Shown here in pieces: positions 11,066-21,900 of a stretch of DNA of 64,000 nucleotides. Each line of letters starts with the position of its first letter. Position 1 is the first letter of the stretch. Below the pieces are notes generated by a model. The model had not been told where the DNA came from, did not search any database, and saw only the letters and a list, made by a program, of their open reading frames with translations. This stretch comes from Sthenelais limicola (Eukaryota; Annelida; Polychaeta; Phyllodocida; Sigalionidae). The stretch is from contig OW804094.1 of assembly GCA_942159475.1 (NCBI GenBank), forward strand, positions 52,696,966 through 52,760,965, given 5' to 3'. Made by a program: the position numbers and the translations under genes.

Positions 11066-11517
11066 TCCTTGTTGCGTTCAGGCATATTACGCTTGTTGTT
11101 ACAGGCTTTTGCAGAGTGGGGGAATTCTCTTCCCTTCGTTAAAAAGAAGCAGAACCCACATACATGAAGTAATTTGACGTGGCCATTGGTGTGTGTCTCT
11201 GTTGACTCACAAGAGTCGTTGTTAAACGAGGGGCAAGGTGTTGACACACTTGAAGAAGAAGAAGACACAGATCCAGACACAGTAGAAGCAGATTTTGTAG
11301 CTATTGACGGCTGCATCCAGCTCAGTCTGGCCCTTTCAGATCTGAAGAGAGAGTCATTTGCCCAGGTGGCAAGACCATCATTAATTAAGGCCATACAGAC
11401 TTGAGACCAAGCTCGCACACCCTCCCAGGGCCTAGTGGAGGCGTCCTCAGCGAGCTGTTCAAAATGACAGGCCATGTAGTAGGGGGTGGATGATACGTCC
11501 GTGGCATTAACTATCAT
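11014..11517 (-). CDS. DIRS gag-like ORF, distal part
   Basis: 167 codons (MIVNATDVSSTPYYMACHFE..WEGVRAWSQV). Its ATG overlaps the TGA of the preceding frame as ATGA at 11514-11517. This could be a coupled restart or simply a frameshift in one original gag gene. The C-terminus (AFAKACNNKRN.. with Lys/Ser-rich tail) resembles the basic end of a gag. Confidence 0.5.
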   Translation of the reverse strand: MIVNATDVSSTPYYMACHFEQLAEDASTRPWEGVRAWSQVCMALINDGLATWANDSLFRSERARLSWMQPSIATKSASTVSGSVSSSSSSVSTPCPSFNNDSCESTETHTNGHVKLLHVCGFCFFLTKGREFPHSAKACNNKRNMPERNKDWRKGSKSASSSTVTKK

Positions 11518-12173
11518 CCTAGCAAAACCACATGTTCAGGTAAGAGAAGCTCTCTCTTATCCTTCCGGACCATTTTATACATTGTGGGTGGCAATGAAGT
11601 CTCCACAGTTATAAAGGAAGATACAAATTTAAGCATACCTCGTGGGTTGGCTAGGGATGGATATTGGCGATCCAGAGAATCAAAGGCGAAGTCTGAGTCA
11701 CGATAGGAAGCAGACAGCTCTCTCGGGGGAGGCAGGTCTTGATCCTCACTAGAGAAGATGGGTTGAACTACAGGTAGTCGACGTCCATTCCTCCGGTTCG
11801 CCATGTCTAGCTGACGCGGGGCCAGGGAGGCCGAAGCTGTGGAGAGTGTTGCCGGGTGGACTGGGACAGTAAACCCGGGAGAAGCCCTACGACGGCGATG
11901 AGACGGAGCCTGAAGATGGGCTTCAAGTGGAGAGAGCTCAGAGTGAGCATCCAACTGAGCCTCCAACTCATCGTGTGGAGGTTGTGTAGGCGGTTGGCCT
12001 CTCGTAAAGTCCGAAAACATTTGCCTCATGTCATTGTAGAGATCATTTACCTCAGCTCCAGTTGCAGGCTGTAAGGATGGACTGAGCCTGCCCGACCACG
12101 GAGGTGGAGGTTGGGCGGAAGCACGCTGCTGGTCTTGCACGTGCGCAGAAGGTGACTCTTCTGGTATGGCCAT
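11514..12173 (-). CDS. DIRS gag-like ORF, proximal part
   Basis: 219 codons. Pro/Gln-rich N-terminus, then SSEDQDLPPPRELSASYRDS and a hydrophobic MLKFVSSFITVE segment. Position and composition fit a DIRS gag, but there is no zinc knuckle. Another frame (12047-12331) overlaps its start and may be the original N-terminus. Confidence 0.5.
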   Translation of the reverse strand: MAIPEESPSAHVQDQQRASAQPPPPWSGRLSPSLQPATGAEVNDLYNDMRQMFSDFTRGQPPTQPPHDELEAQLDAHSELSPLEAHLQAPSHRRRRASPGFTVPVHPATLSTASASLAPRQLDMANRRNGRRLPVVQPIFSSEDQDLPPPRELSASYRDSDFAFDSLDRQYPSLANPRGMLKFVSSFITVETSLPPTMYKMVRKDKRELLLPEHVVLLG

Positions 12174-12418
12174 CTGCGGTGTGACTTGCCATGCAGATTT
12201 GGCATGCTTTGTGGCTGAAGCGGCGCCATTTTGTGGCGTATCCAGAAAGCGTCTAGGGGGGGCTGCACGTTGCGGCGGGCTGGCCTATGGCGGATGAGAG
12301 GGGTCACAATCCTCCTTCTGTTTCCCGGCATTCTATAACGATGGTATAAGCAGCTTACAAAATCTAGAGTGATTCTGACGGATGGAAGAGCTGCACCTGG
12401 GAAGAGGGACCCGAGAAA

Positions 12419-12567
12419 TAGAAAAAGACTCCGCCACGCTTGAAAATGTCACCAAGAGTGCCCGGATGCTGTGACGTCATGAGAGGCACACGGAGAGAAT
12501 GGATTGGCGAGTCCTGATTGGTAGTTGGTCCCTCCCTCAATTGCAACCTTTTGCAATTCACGAGAAA
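12419..12567 (-). repeat. DIRS terminal repeat A1 (5' end of the element)
   Basis: Partner of 7159-7312. A C homopolymer follows at about 12572-12581. Confidence 0.88.
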
Positions 12568-13284
12568 TTACCCCCCCCCCCAAATAGGGGTGACTATTAT
12601 ATGCATATAAAAGCCAATAATATTCATGAAAGAAACAAATGAAACTTGTGTGGTTCCCCCATAATTTGTCATGATAGACAACTTCTGTTGGAAAAAAAAT
12701 ACATCTTGCTAAAATCTGCAGGTACTGGGAACAATTGATTTAATTATTCTGTTGCGGTATTTACAAACTTAGTGCCTGAGCATTCTGAGCAGATGAACAA
12801 AATACGCGTATGTGGAAAATATTTGACAAAATGGTCAGAAAACCTTATACCTATGCAGCCCTGCCCCCCCACCCCCCTCCCTCCAGAAACCACTCATTAT
12901 CTTGTTATTTTTCGTAAAGGCCTACCGGTATCCCTTAAAAAATATATATATTAAGACTTTTAATGTCAAAAAACCTTTGTACTACACTTCACCAAAATCC
13001 CCCTTTTTCAAAAACCCGCCCCAGGACTAATTTATTGAGAATCAAAATAAATTATTTTTTATTGAGAATCAAAATAAATTATTTTCTTCTCATCCTTTAT
13101 AAAGCTCTGCTCGAAATCATACCAAATGAATAATGTTCATACAGAGATGCCAACTTTTTTTTAATAAAGGCCTACGGTTGTGGGACACTATCCCAGCAAG
13201 TTGAGCTTGGGGTGGGGCCTGCCTAGGGCTCCAGAAGTCAGGCTTTCCTTGCTCTCTTGTGCATTTTAAGCATTTTGAGGGGTT
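12568..13284. other. Intergenic stretch without gene
   Basis: No supported gene. It holds a C run at 12572-12581 and a 27-bp direct tandem repeat (ATTGAGAATCAAAATAAATT..., 13033-13085). Confidence 0.5.
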
Positions 13285-13782
13285 AAATATTGTCCAGAAA
13301 GTTAACCGCTTGAAAGACAGGCCTATAGGCTATATTTATTTCAGGGGAAGGAAATTGGTTATATTTCACCAGATTGCCTCCTCCCCCACACACCACCGCA
13401 CTGGCGTGGTGTGTATGGGACACTCTATCTACGCTTGTGGTGCAGCGGAAGTAGGCTAACGCGTGTTGATATATTTCACGGCAATGGCTGTCGCTTCGAA
13501 TCCTCCCAAGGCGATATTTTGAGCTATACCTGACCCTACCATTGTTTATATACAGTATTGATGTATCGATTCCGGCCAAAATTGCGAGGAAAACGTCTTT
13601 AGATTGTCATCATTGCAGGTTAAATATGCGGGGGAGCACGATCGTGTGGGCAAAGAGGGGGATAAGTATCACATCTGTATATATATGCGTGAGGACCCGT
13701 AATGGCGGGTGTGACGTTGTTGTGGGTAGTGATCCTACCAATGGCAGCTGCTTTCAGAAGCGGTTGTCACGAAGAGTCAAGA
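13285..13782 (+). repeat. Dispersed repeat with tRNA-like part (uninterrupted copy)
   Basis: A second, interrupted copy lies at 59511-59892 plus 63483-63655. Shared words include CCAGAAAGT..AACCGCTTGAAAGA, TTGGTTATATTTC, GGGGGATAAGTATCA, GTGAGGACCC, ATGGCGGGTGTGACGTTGT and AGAAGCGGTTGTCACG. At 13438-13503 a box A-like TGGTGCAGCGGAAGTAGG and a box B-like GCTTCGAATCC suggest a tRNA-derived SINE head. No intact tRNA fold was seen. Confidence 0.6.
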
Positions 13783-15037
13783 GAACATTAATTTAATTAA
13801 ACTTCTTACTTTGATTCCTATAACACATAATATAAAAAAATATTTAGATAGATTTACAGAATCATTGGGATGTAATGTGTAGACTTACTTTTTCCCTTCA
13901 GTTTTTTTGATGAAATGCTTTTAGTTAAGGAAGAAATACGATATCTAATCTGATGATTACAATAGGTTATCTTCATTCCTTTTGGATAATATTGAGACCT
14001 GTCAGTGTGTGAAATTAACTTATTGCTTTACCCGCCAACTTGGCAGGTGAAATGATAGATTTAGCCCCGTCGCTAGTTCTCCTGTTGTCTCCCGAATGGG
14101 CAATCAGTACGGCGCGTGGAGAATAAGCCAAAGGGGAGAAACTCGGTGGGTTCTATCAATGTATCACACATAGACAGACAAGATAAAATACAGTCAATAG
14201 TGATTTATTTCCTCAAAACAAATATCTGTACATTAGGAGTACTCAGTAGGGACTATGCGCTTTCCTGGCCCCACAGCACATTTTTCATATATTTCAATCT
14301 AAAATCCTTAATGGAATAAAAAGTTGTCATCCACACATACAAACAAACAAGTGTTCTCGCCAGCCTTTTTGAGAGGACAGCATAGCAGCCTTAATTTGAT
14401 CCAAAAATACTAATCTCACCCAGGGATATATCTGCCTCTCACCTAGTCATTTAAATGGCATATCAAACACAGAAAAATTGACGATATTCAGCATATTTTC
14501 CGAAGCTAATAAATCGTCGAAGAACCCTTATGCATGAAGGACATTATGTAAAATAAAAATTCACAGAGCGAGGGAGAAGAGAGACAGAGACACACAAGAG
14601 ATAATATTCAATAAGTTCCTTCATGTTTTTTATTTTCAGAAAATTAACGTCCATTATTCCTCATATATTCTTATAAATGCTTTCCTGTGATCAGTATTTA
14701 ATGATGACTATCTTTTCATTTTGAAATATATTTTCAATGTTGCCAAAATCTTTCTTCCAGTTGATTATTTATAAGAGTAAAAATTAGCAGAACACTAAAG
14801 TTCTGCTTCAAATGTCGTACCCACTGAGTCTTCTTTCGAATTGTTTTGCTTATATACACTTTTTCCTCTTCAGGCGCCATTCTCATTAATATTACTATAT
14901 CTATGTCGCTATGATAACATTAAATTTTGACGTGTATATCTTAGCCGTGTATAAGCCAAGGTGGCAGGAAGAGTTTTTAATAAAGATGAATCATGTTGCA
15001 AAAACAAAAGAAAAAGTCTGGGGACCCCTGGAACCCG
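13783..15037. other. 3' flank of haspin, no gene seen
   Basis: AT-rich with scattered small ORFs lacking any recognisable domain. It lies downstream of haspin. Confidence 0.4.
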
Positions 15038-15146
15038 CTACACTCTGTCCAGCCTCTGAAGAGCTGGGACTTCAAAGAGACTTCAAGGAGGGACACATAC
15101 CCCAGTACGCGGGTGCCGCGCTCTACAGAGGTTGGACAGAGTGTAG
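15038..15146. repeat. Hairpin MITE, copy 1 (TACACTCTGTCCAGCCTCT ends)
   Basis: Termini CTACACTCTGTCC / GGACAGAGTGTAG are inverted, and the inside contains GGGACTTCAAAGAG. A second copy lies at 25885-25980. Confidence 0.85.
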
Positions 15147-15715
15147 ATAGTTGTTTGGCCCTGCTACGCTGTAAAATAGTTCTGGTGAGAACCCTGCAAA
15201 CATGTCTGTATATAATTGACGACTTAAACATTACCTAGCTAAGGTAACATTTATTGCTATTGCATAGAGTTGAAAAACTACTTCTCAAATAATTAAAAAA
15301 AAAACTGAAATGACTCATTGATCGTTATACATAATTATAATGTATATATTTGGATAAAAATAATAGAGTAGGCCTACATGTGGTGGACTCGAACATCGTT
15401 ATATATTTTTTATTCTTTTTATCCAGTTCTGTAGATCGTAATGGGTGACCAAATAAGATAAAATCAAATTATGGATCTAAAAAAATCTACAGAATAAATG
15501 AAAAAGGACGTTCACAGATGACTAGTTACAAATAATTGGACTAAGAAATATTGCCAAGACATACATGCTTAAACAAGTACATTTATATAACATATATGCA
15601 AAATCCAGTTTTCATGATCTTAAAAACAAATTTGAACATCACTTTAGGATATCTTGCTCCATTTTTATGTGACCTGGGAGATGAACCTCAAAAAATGTTT
15701 AGCATAATATATTTC

Positions 15716-15923
15716 TTATTCTAGGAAAAATGGACAAGTAGATACGAGATGGGTGGCACTATTATAGTCTGTAATTTGTCTCATCAACGTCCTAAACTCT
15801 CTGTTGAGGGATTTGTGCACTCTAGATCCGGATTTTGGGTAGGACTTCTGATTGCACAGTTTGTCAGCAAGATAGTGCAGCCAGAGAATGTTCGTGTACG
15901 GACAAAAAACCTCCCAATTATCC
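15716..15923 (-). CDS. HASPIN: Haspin coding exon 12 (last)
   Basis: 208 nt coding NWEVFCPYTNILWLHYLADK and the family C-terminus (YNSATHLVSTCPFF), with TAA at 15718-15716. Confidence 0.94.
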
Positions 15924-18900
15924 CTGGAAAAAAAGAAAATAAGTCGAGGATAGAGCAGTAGCACATCAAACAATACTCATCTATAAACGTTTGTATACAT
16001 CAGTTAAATAAGTACTCACATTATCAATTTTGTCCATTATGCATAGTATTTACATGATGTCACATGGGCTAGTGGCTAAGCCCAATGGCAGGCATTATGT
16101 GTGGCTATTCAGAAAGCAGTAGACACCAGATCGGCAGGCTTTCTCATTTTGTAACAAGTAAAATAATGTTATGACTTATCGGCTGTATTCATCAATATTC
16201 TGCTGCTGTTATATGTTTATACAAGAGTTTGATGTGGAATAGATCCGGGTTGCGAGTAAAAATTAGTAATATATATCAGGCCTAGTGTTGCATCCTTAAT
16301 AATGACGAGAATGAGCAAACAATAAAGATATCCATTTGTTTTAGGTTGTTACAAATTTGCACACTTTACAACTTCAAGGACGGATAAGTGGAGCTTCTGG
16401 AGCCCGTGGATACAAACTTACCCAGTCTCATCCCTCATGCGTCTATACACGTCAAACTGATAATCTCCATGGCCTTCGAACATAACGGGGTCTAATGCCA
16501 AATTTGTAAAGGCTGTCACACCATCTTTAAAAAAAAAAGTTGGATACATAGGTGTAAATATAATGACATCATGAAAGAGTAATTCTTCCAACAGTAACTT
16601 TTGGTGAATGTAGAATTTGGTCTGGGGAGTCTCACACACGGACGCTCAGTTAATAGTAAACAACGATGTTACTGGTACAAATGCCCAAATGAAAACTCTG
16701 AACACATCTTTCACTTTAAAACTACTAGCAATGAAAAGATAATCTCCGGAATGACACACCTTTTTTCATGCGGGAGAGAGTGAAATCTATTACGGCTGCT
16801 TTCACAGAATGTGTTTCAATCGTCCTGGCTTCTCCATCAATGTTGTAGCACAATACTTGCTCGTCCGTACGTTTTATTAGGATGTTCCCCCAATGTAAAT
16901 CCCTGTGCTCAAATTCTAGCTCAAGCTCCGCCACAGCCAGAGACAATGCAACTTGTTGCATGACACTTTTTGCCTCAGATAGAGAGGTGAACTGCAAATA
17001 AAATGCCAAATCACAAGTGACATAGATGGTGGTAGCATGGGAGACAACCAGGATTAGTAGCTATTAGTCCGTTTGGTTATTACACACAACCACAATGGGT
17101 AGCACTAAAAAGAACTTGGTTGTTCCCACACGCCGCACCTATACACTCTATACTCGTTCTGTAGGCAGCGGCGTGCCAGAGTTAACCATAGAGCGCTTTG
17201 ATGTTTACTGACTACAGGACGCGTATAGAGTGTAGGGGCAGCACTAACAATGACAGGACGTAAACACTCCTATCATTCACTTATTATCTTACTTTTATCC
17301 TGGATAAAACAAGAAAAGGAATTATTACAGATTATGTATGTAATTCATTGAAAACCAGAATGACATACAATTGAGGATTATCTGAAATAGTATAAGACCG
17401 GGATATATTTCAACCAAACACATAGTCAATGCCACCACTACTGAAAAGATTGTAAGTTAGCTAGGAGGGAGCAGCCTCCCAAAGCAGGGCCGATTCTACT
17501 AATCTAGCCCTGCTCCATTCTTAGGGCTTTCTGCGGACAGAACTCCTGCTGTGCACATCTGGTCTCTTTATCTTGATGGGACCGAGGGGATAGGGGAGTT
17601 GCATGTCTGCCTACCTGAATCTTGAGTCAAATGGAATTATGGGATCTATGATACAGTGTAAATTCCATATAAAAAATAGCTCAAGTTCATCATGGGATAT
17701 TTAATGGTGCTCTAACCTCAATATCCATGGGCTTTACATGTTTCCAAAGCACCAACCTCCATCTTTCCCTGACTTGTGCAGTGGTACATGCAATTCCCCT
17801 ATTGAAGGAGGGTGTGACAGGGCCTGGACAAGTGACCACAGCTAAAAATAGGTGCGTACAGAAAGCTTGACGCAAGCCCAGTGATTGGATGAGAGGGGTG
17901 ATGAATTATTCATGAATCCCTGAAAAGTCCTAACGTTGATGCAGGGCGTATGACTGAGAAAACGAAAGGAGTAAAGCTCTGCTGGGAGGATGAGAGGGAG
18001 TGAAAACCTCCCTTTATGCTGGAGAGACGCCCTCCAATAGTAATCACAGATTGGAATAAATCGTTTTCTAAATCTTAACTTCATACATAGTGCACCTACT
18101 CTCATATTAGGGAACTCTCAAGACAAATGTACAATTATCAAATTACCAAATATACTCAGGTCTACCTAGTATTTATCGTAATTCAGGAGAATTTACAAAG
18201 TTTGTAAAGCTGCCAATTGTACATTATCAATCATAAAAACACGCTCATAAGTGACTGCAATAAAGTACCTTGAATCCTTCGAGATCACTTCCCGATTCTT
18301 CGAAGTCGAGAACTAGGAAAAGTTGCGTTGATGGAAACATATCTAAAAAAACAAGTTGTATAAACATTAAAATGTCTCCACAATCAAAGCCCACAATATA
18401 TTCAGAGAAAAGTAAACCTTATGATTTTGAAATTCTAACTCTAAAAGCTATTTTCGCAAGGTTTTACAGAATACAACTTTGTACAAAATATCTAACTGCT
18501 CAACTCATATCTGCGATTAAGTGCTGTCTAAAATTTGGACAGGCCGAAAATATGTATACCTGGTCGATCGTTTTCAGATCGTTTCTCTTCATGGAATCTA
18601 TCCCACTCTCTCTCTAAATGCTGTGGATACGTTCCTTCTATGATTCCACATCTGAAGCAAATGCAGAGTATTTACATCTTTTGAGGGAAATTAAATAAGC
18701 AAATTCCAAAATGCTGCATTATAAATATTACGTCAAAGGTGACTGCGATAAAAGGTCAAATGGTTGTACCTGTTCAAATGAACGAAATTCGGAGCAACGT
18801 TATGACCTTCGGTCCTCAGGTCACTTAAATTTCTGAAAAAGGTAAAACGACGCAACTAATGGTAAAATCAAAATATGCGAGGAAACAACTTATTTGTGAG

Positions 18901-21900
18901 TGAACAACTAAACAAACATTAAAATGTCCCCACAATCTGAAAATACATTTCCATAATCATGATATAAAAATGTAGATAGCACAGGGCCTGAGTATACTTA
19001 CTGGGATATAACAATTTCTGGCAATATTTCGGCAAATGTTTTTTGGGGTTCGTCATTTACGGGAAAGTCTCCTTCGACCGGAATGATTTTTAAGGCAATA
19101 GGTGTTTTTCTTGACTGAGTACGGTAAACTTCTCCATAGACTCCTTCCCCAATCTTCACACATTTACGCATCATACTAATCAAAGAAGAATTTAGTACAT
19201 TAGCCATCTTTCAGACAGAAAAAAACCTGACGAAAACGAGAAGAACAAAATATTTATGTTAAAAACACAATTACATTTACAAGAATGAGAGCAGATATGA
19301 TCATTCAATGAGCACAAAGAGCTCACTCAGGGAGTACCAAGACCATTTCCTATATAAGAGTTGTGCCAATACGGTAAACAAAAAAAAAGCCATCGAAAAT
19401 AACAATTTAAGTCTACACTAACGCTGGTGGTATAAATTCGACAAATGTAATTGGGTCCACTTGATCACACTGCATAAGGACTTTAGTACGGGGAGAAAAG
19501 AGGTGTCCAGATGATCGGCTTCTTATGGGAGTTAGACACTGAAATGGAAATGCAAGATGGAGATCTGGTTATAACGTGATTATCTCCCCGATAATTGTGA
19601 ATAAAAACATTTAACACATATTAAACACGCATAAAGGTGTCAAGACAAAAATAACTTTTAAAATGCCTTTTTTAGGACCAGATGTTTACTTATCGCCTAT
19701 AGTTCTCGCAATAGCAATATTTTCTTCGATTATTGTACTTAATCAAACTAGAGGTTTCTCATTCCATGATATGAAATGAAAAAAAACATGGGAAGGTTCT
19801 ATGGAGACTCATGTGGAAAAGTGGAAAATATAAAGTCATTAGTCTACCTGCAGTGATCTACAAGATTCGTTGAATTCTTCAATAGTACCGAGTGGCTGAA
19901 GTGTTGGTCTCGATTTGTTTCCACTATTTTCATGGCCGTCCTGACTAGTCCACTCACAAGAACTCACAGATTGAATTTCATCTGTAATAAAGCTGTACCT
20001 AGTCCCTTGTTTCTGGGAGTCTTCAAACTGTTCAACTTCACTGGTTTCCTCTGCAGTCACATAAACAGAGGAGTTTTCATGGAGAGCCTTTCGACTTGAC
20101 TCAGAAATATCTTCGTCAAACAGGCTCTGTGAGGCATCATACAATGAAGGCATATTTTTCACATTGATACTTTTACCACTATTAGTGATGCGAGACACTA
20201 AACTTTCCGACAATCGTTCCAGGACGATATCACAATCCCTGGTGGGTGTACAACGATTGCTTTTTGCACTGTTGGTTAACCGAGACACTAAGCTTTCCGA
20301 TAATCTCTCCAAAACAATATCACAATCACGTACTGGTGTAGTTTTTAGAATGTCCTCTACAGGTGTTTCATGTTGCTCATCGTCTATGTAAACATAATCT
20401 TCTGTGCTATCTTTGAATACGCTGTCACTGTAAAATACTTCTGATTCTTTGTTGCCATGGTTTTCTTGGTCTCCCGCTTCATCAGACATGGAAATGTGGA
20501 ATTCATCTAATTTGCAAGCAAAGTCAGTGGCTGCCTCCATTTCCTCGAGTGAGGCTTCGTCTTGGTACACTTCCTCTTCCTCTTCCTCTTTTTCAATTTC
20601 ATCTGGAATTTCACTTTCATTAAGTTCAGGAATGTATGCTATAGGTCTCCCACTAGCAGAGATGGGGGTAAAAACATTGAAGCCAGGACTGTGGAGGCTA
20701 GATATAGATAACCTTTGGGTATTACTACTTTGACTTGTAACCTTAGTTCTTCTCCTTGTGTTTATTTGATGGGAAATCGATACCGAGATGTTAATGTATT
20801 CTAAAGAGTCATTAAAATTTCTTTCAGATTCCAAAGACTCTCTTCTCGATATGTGGGAACAAGCAGGGGATATGGCCATCGACGCTTCGTTTGCAGATCC
20901 AGGGGTTGAACTTTTGGAGATATGATATCTGGGACAAGATAAAGGTGCTACTAGTGCAGGGTTTGACATTTTCTTTAGGTTGGATCGGGTCAACCTTCTA
21001 AACAAGCTTTCTGCTGGCTGGCGGTTCATCTGCGGTGTACTCGTGTGCATTTGTGGGGGTTGTCTCTGCATATCTGGCTTGGCGCTTGTAGCTACACTGC
21101 TGCTAGTTGAATTTGGTGTCAAATTTTCAGGAACTTTGAGTGTTGGCAGATTGTCATCTTTATCATCCTCTATACAGAGACTGAACTCCTAAAAAAATCA
21201 GAACAATGTTAACAAACAACATGGGAAGTCATGTGATTTGAAATTATTTCTATGGTCGTTATATGAAATTTAGAAAAAAAATAAATCAACAACTTCTTTT
21301 GATAATATAATTGAAATGAGAAATACCGAATAACAAGACTAGCAGATTTTACTAATTATTTGAGCGACACACCAACAGTGACACTAGGTCAGGGTCATGG
21401 CGGACGCTTTTGCAGTGGTCCAATTCCTCCACTATACTATAGGAGTCCAATTTTGCAAATTTTTTCCTCCAATAATTTTTGCTTGGTGCCTGACAAATTG
21501 GGCAGGATTAATGTGTAATATGTTTAGAGTTGTTATGCCAAATTCCTGTTTAATTTATCCGTCAAATCTCAGAATAGAGCACTTAAATTTTGACAGAGGT
21601 GTATAAATAACCAGATCTTATGTGCTACCTTTTTTCACAGAGGCAAGGTGTTTAGCAAAAGTCAAGGAACCATCAACAATGGACCAGCGATATTTGTAGT
21701 CCTCCACCTCTTGGTTGCCAATTCTTTATTTTCCAACTACATTACCACCATCTCTTCCATCAACTTTACTTATATAATAATATCTCCCAGAGATCATCAT
21801 TCATATCAAATGGTGGGCATGTTTTTTAAATATACATTGTTTTTTTAATAAATTGTATTCGTTTAAGTTACAAATTCATGCTATTCTCGTTGAGATCATA

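Larger units (their letters stand above)
6821..12567 (-). mobile_element. DIRS-order (tyrosine recombinase) retrotransposon, decayed
   Basis: Read on the minus strand it is A1 (12567-12419), gag-like ORFs, RT/RNase H, tyrosine recombinase, B1 (7595-7313), A2 (7312-7159), B2 (7107-6821). This split-direct-repeat layout is known for PAT and Ngaro-like elements. It lacks LTRs and an integrase. The frames are interrupted: ATGA junction at 11514-11517, 227-bp tandem duplication at 9745-10198, and frame changes in the recombinase. The copy is probably inactive. It lies between BCCIP and haspin in the same orientation as both genes. Confidence 0.88.

Noticed and set aside
13434..13512. Functional tRNA gene
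   Set aside because: Box A- and B-like words are present, but no cloverleaf could be drawn and the block belongs to a dispersed repeat.
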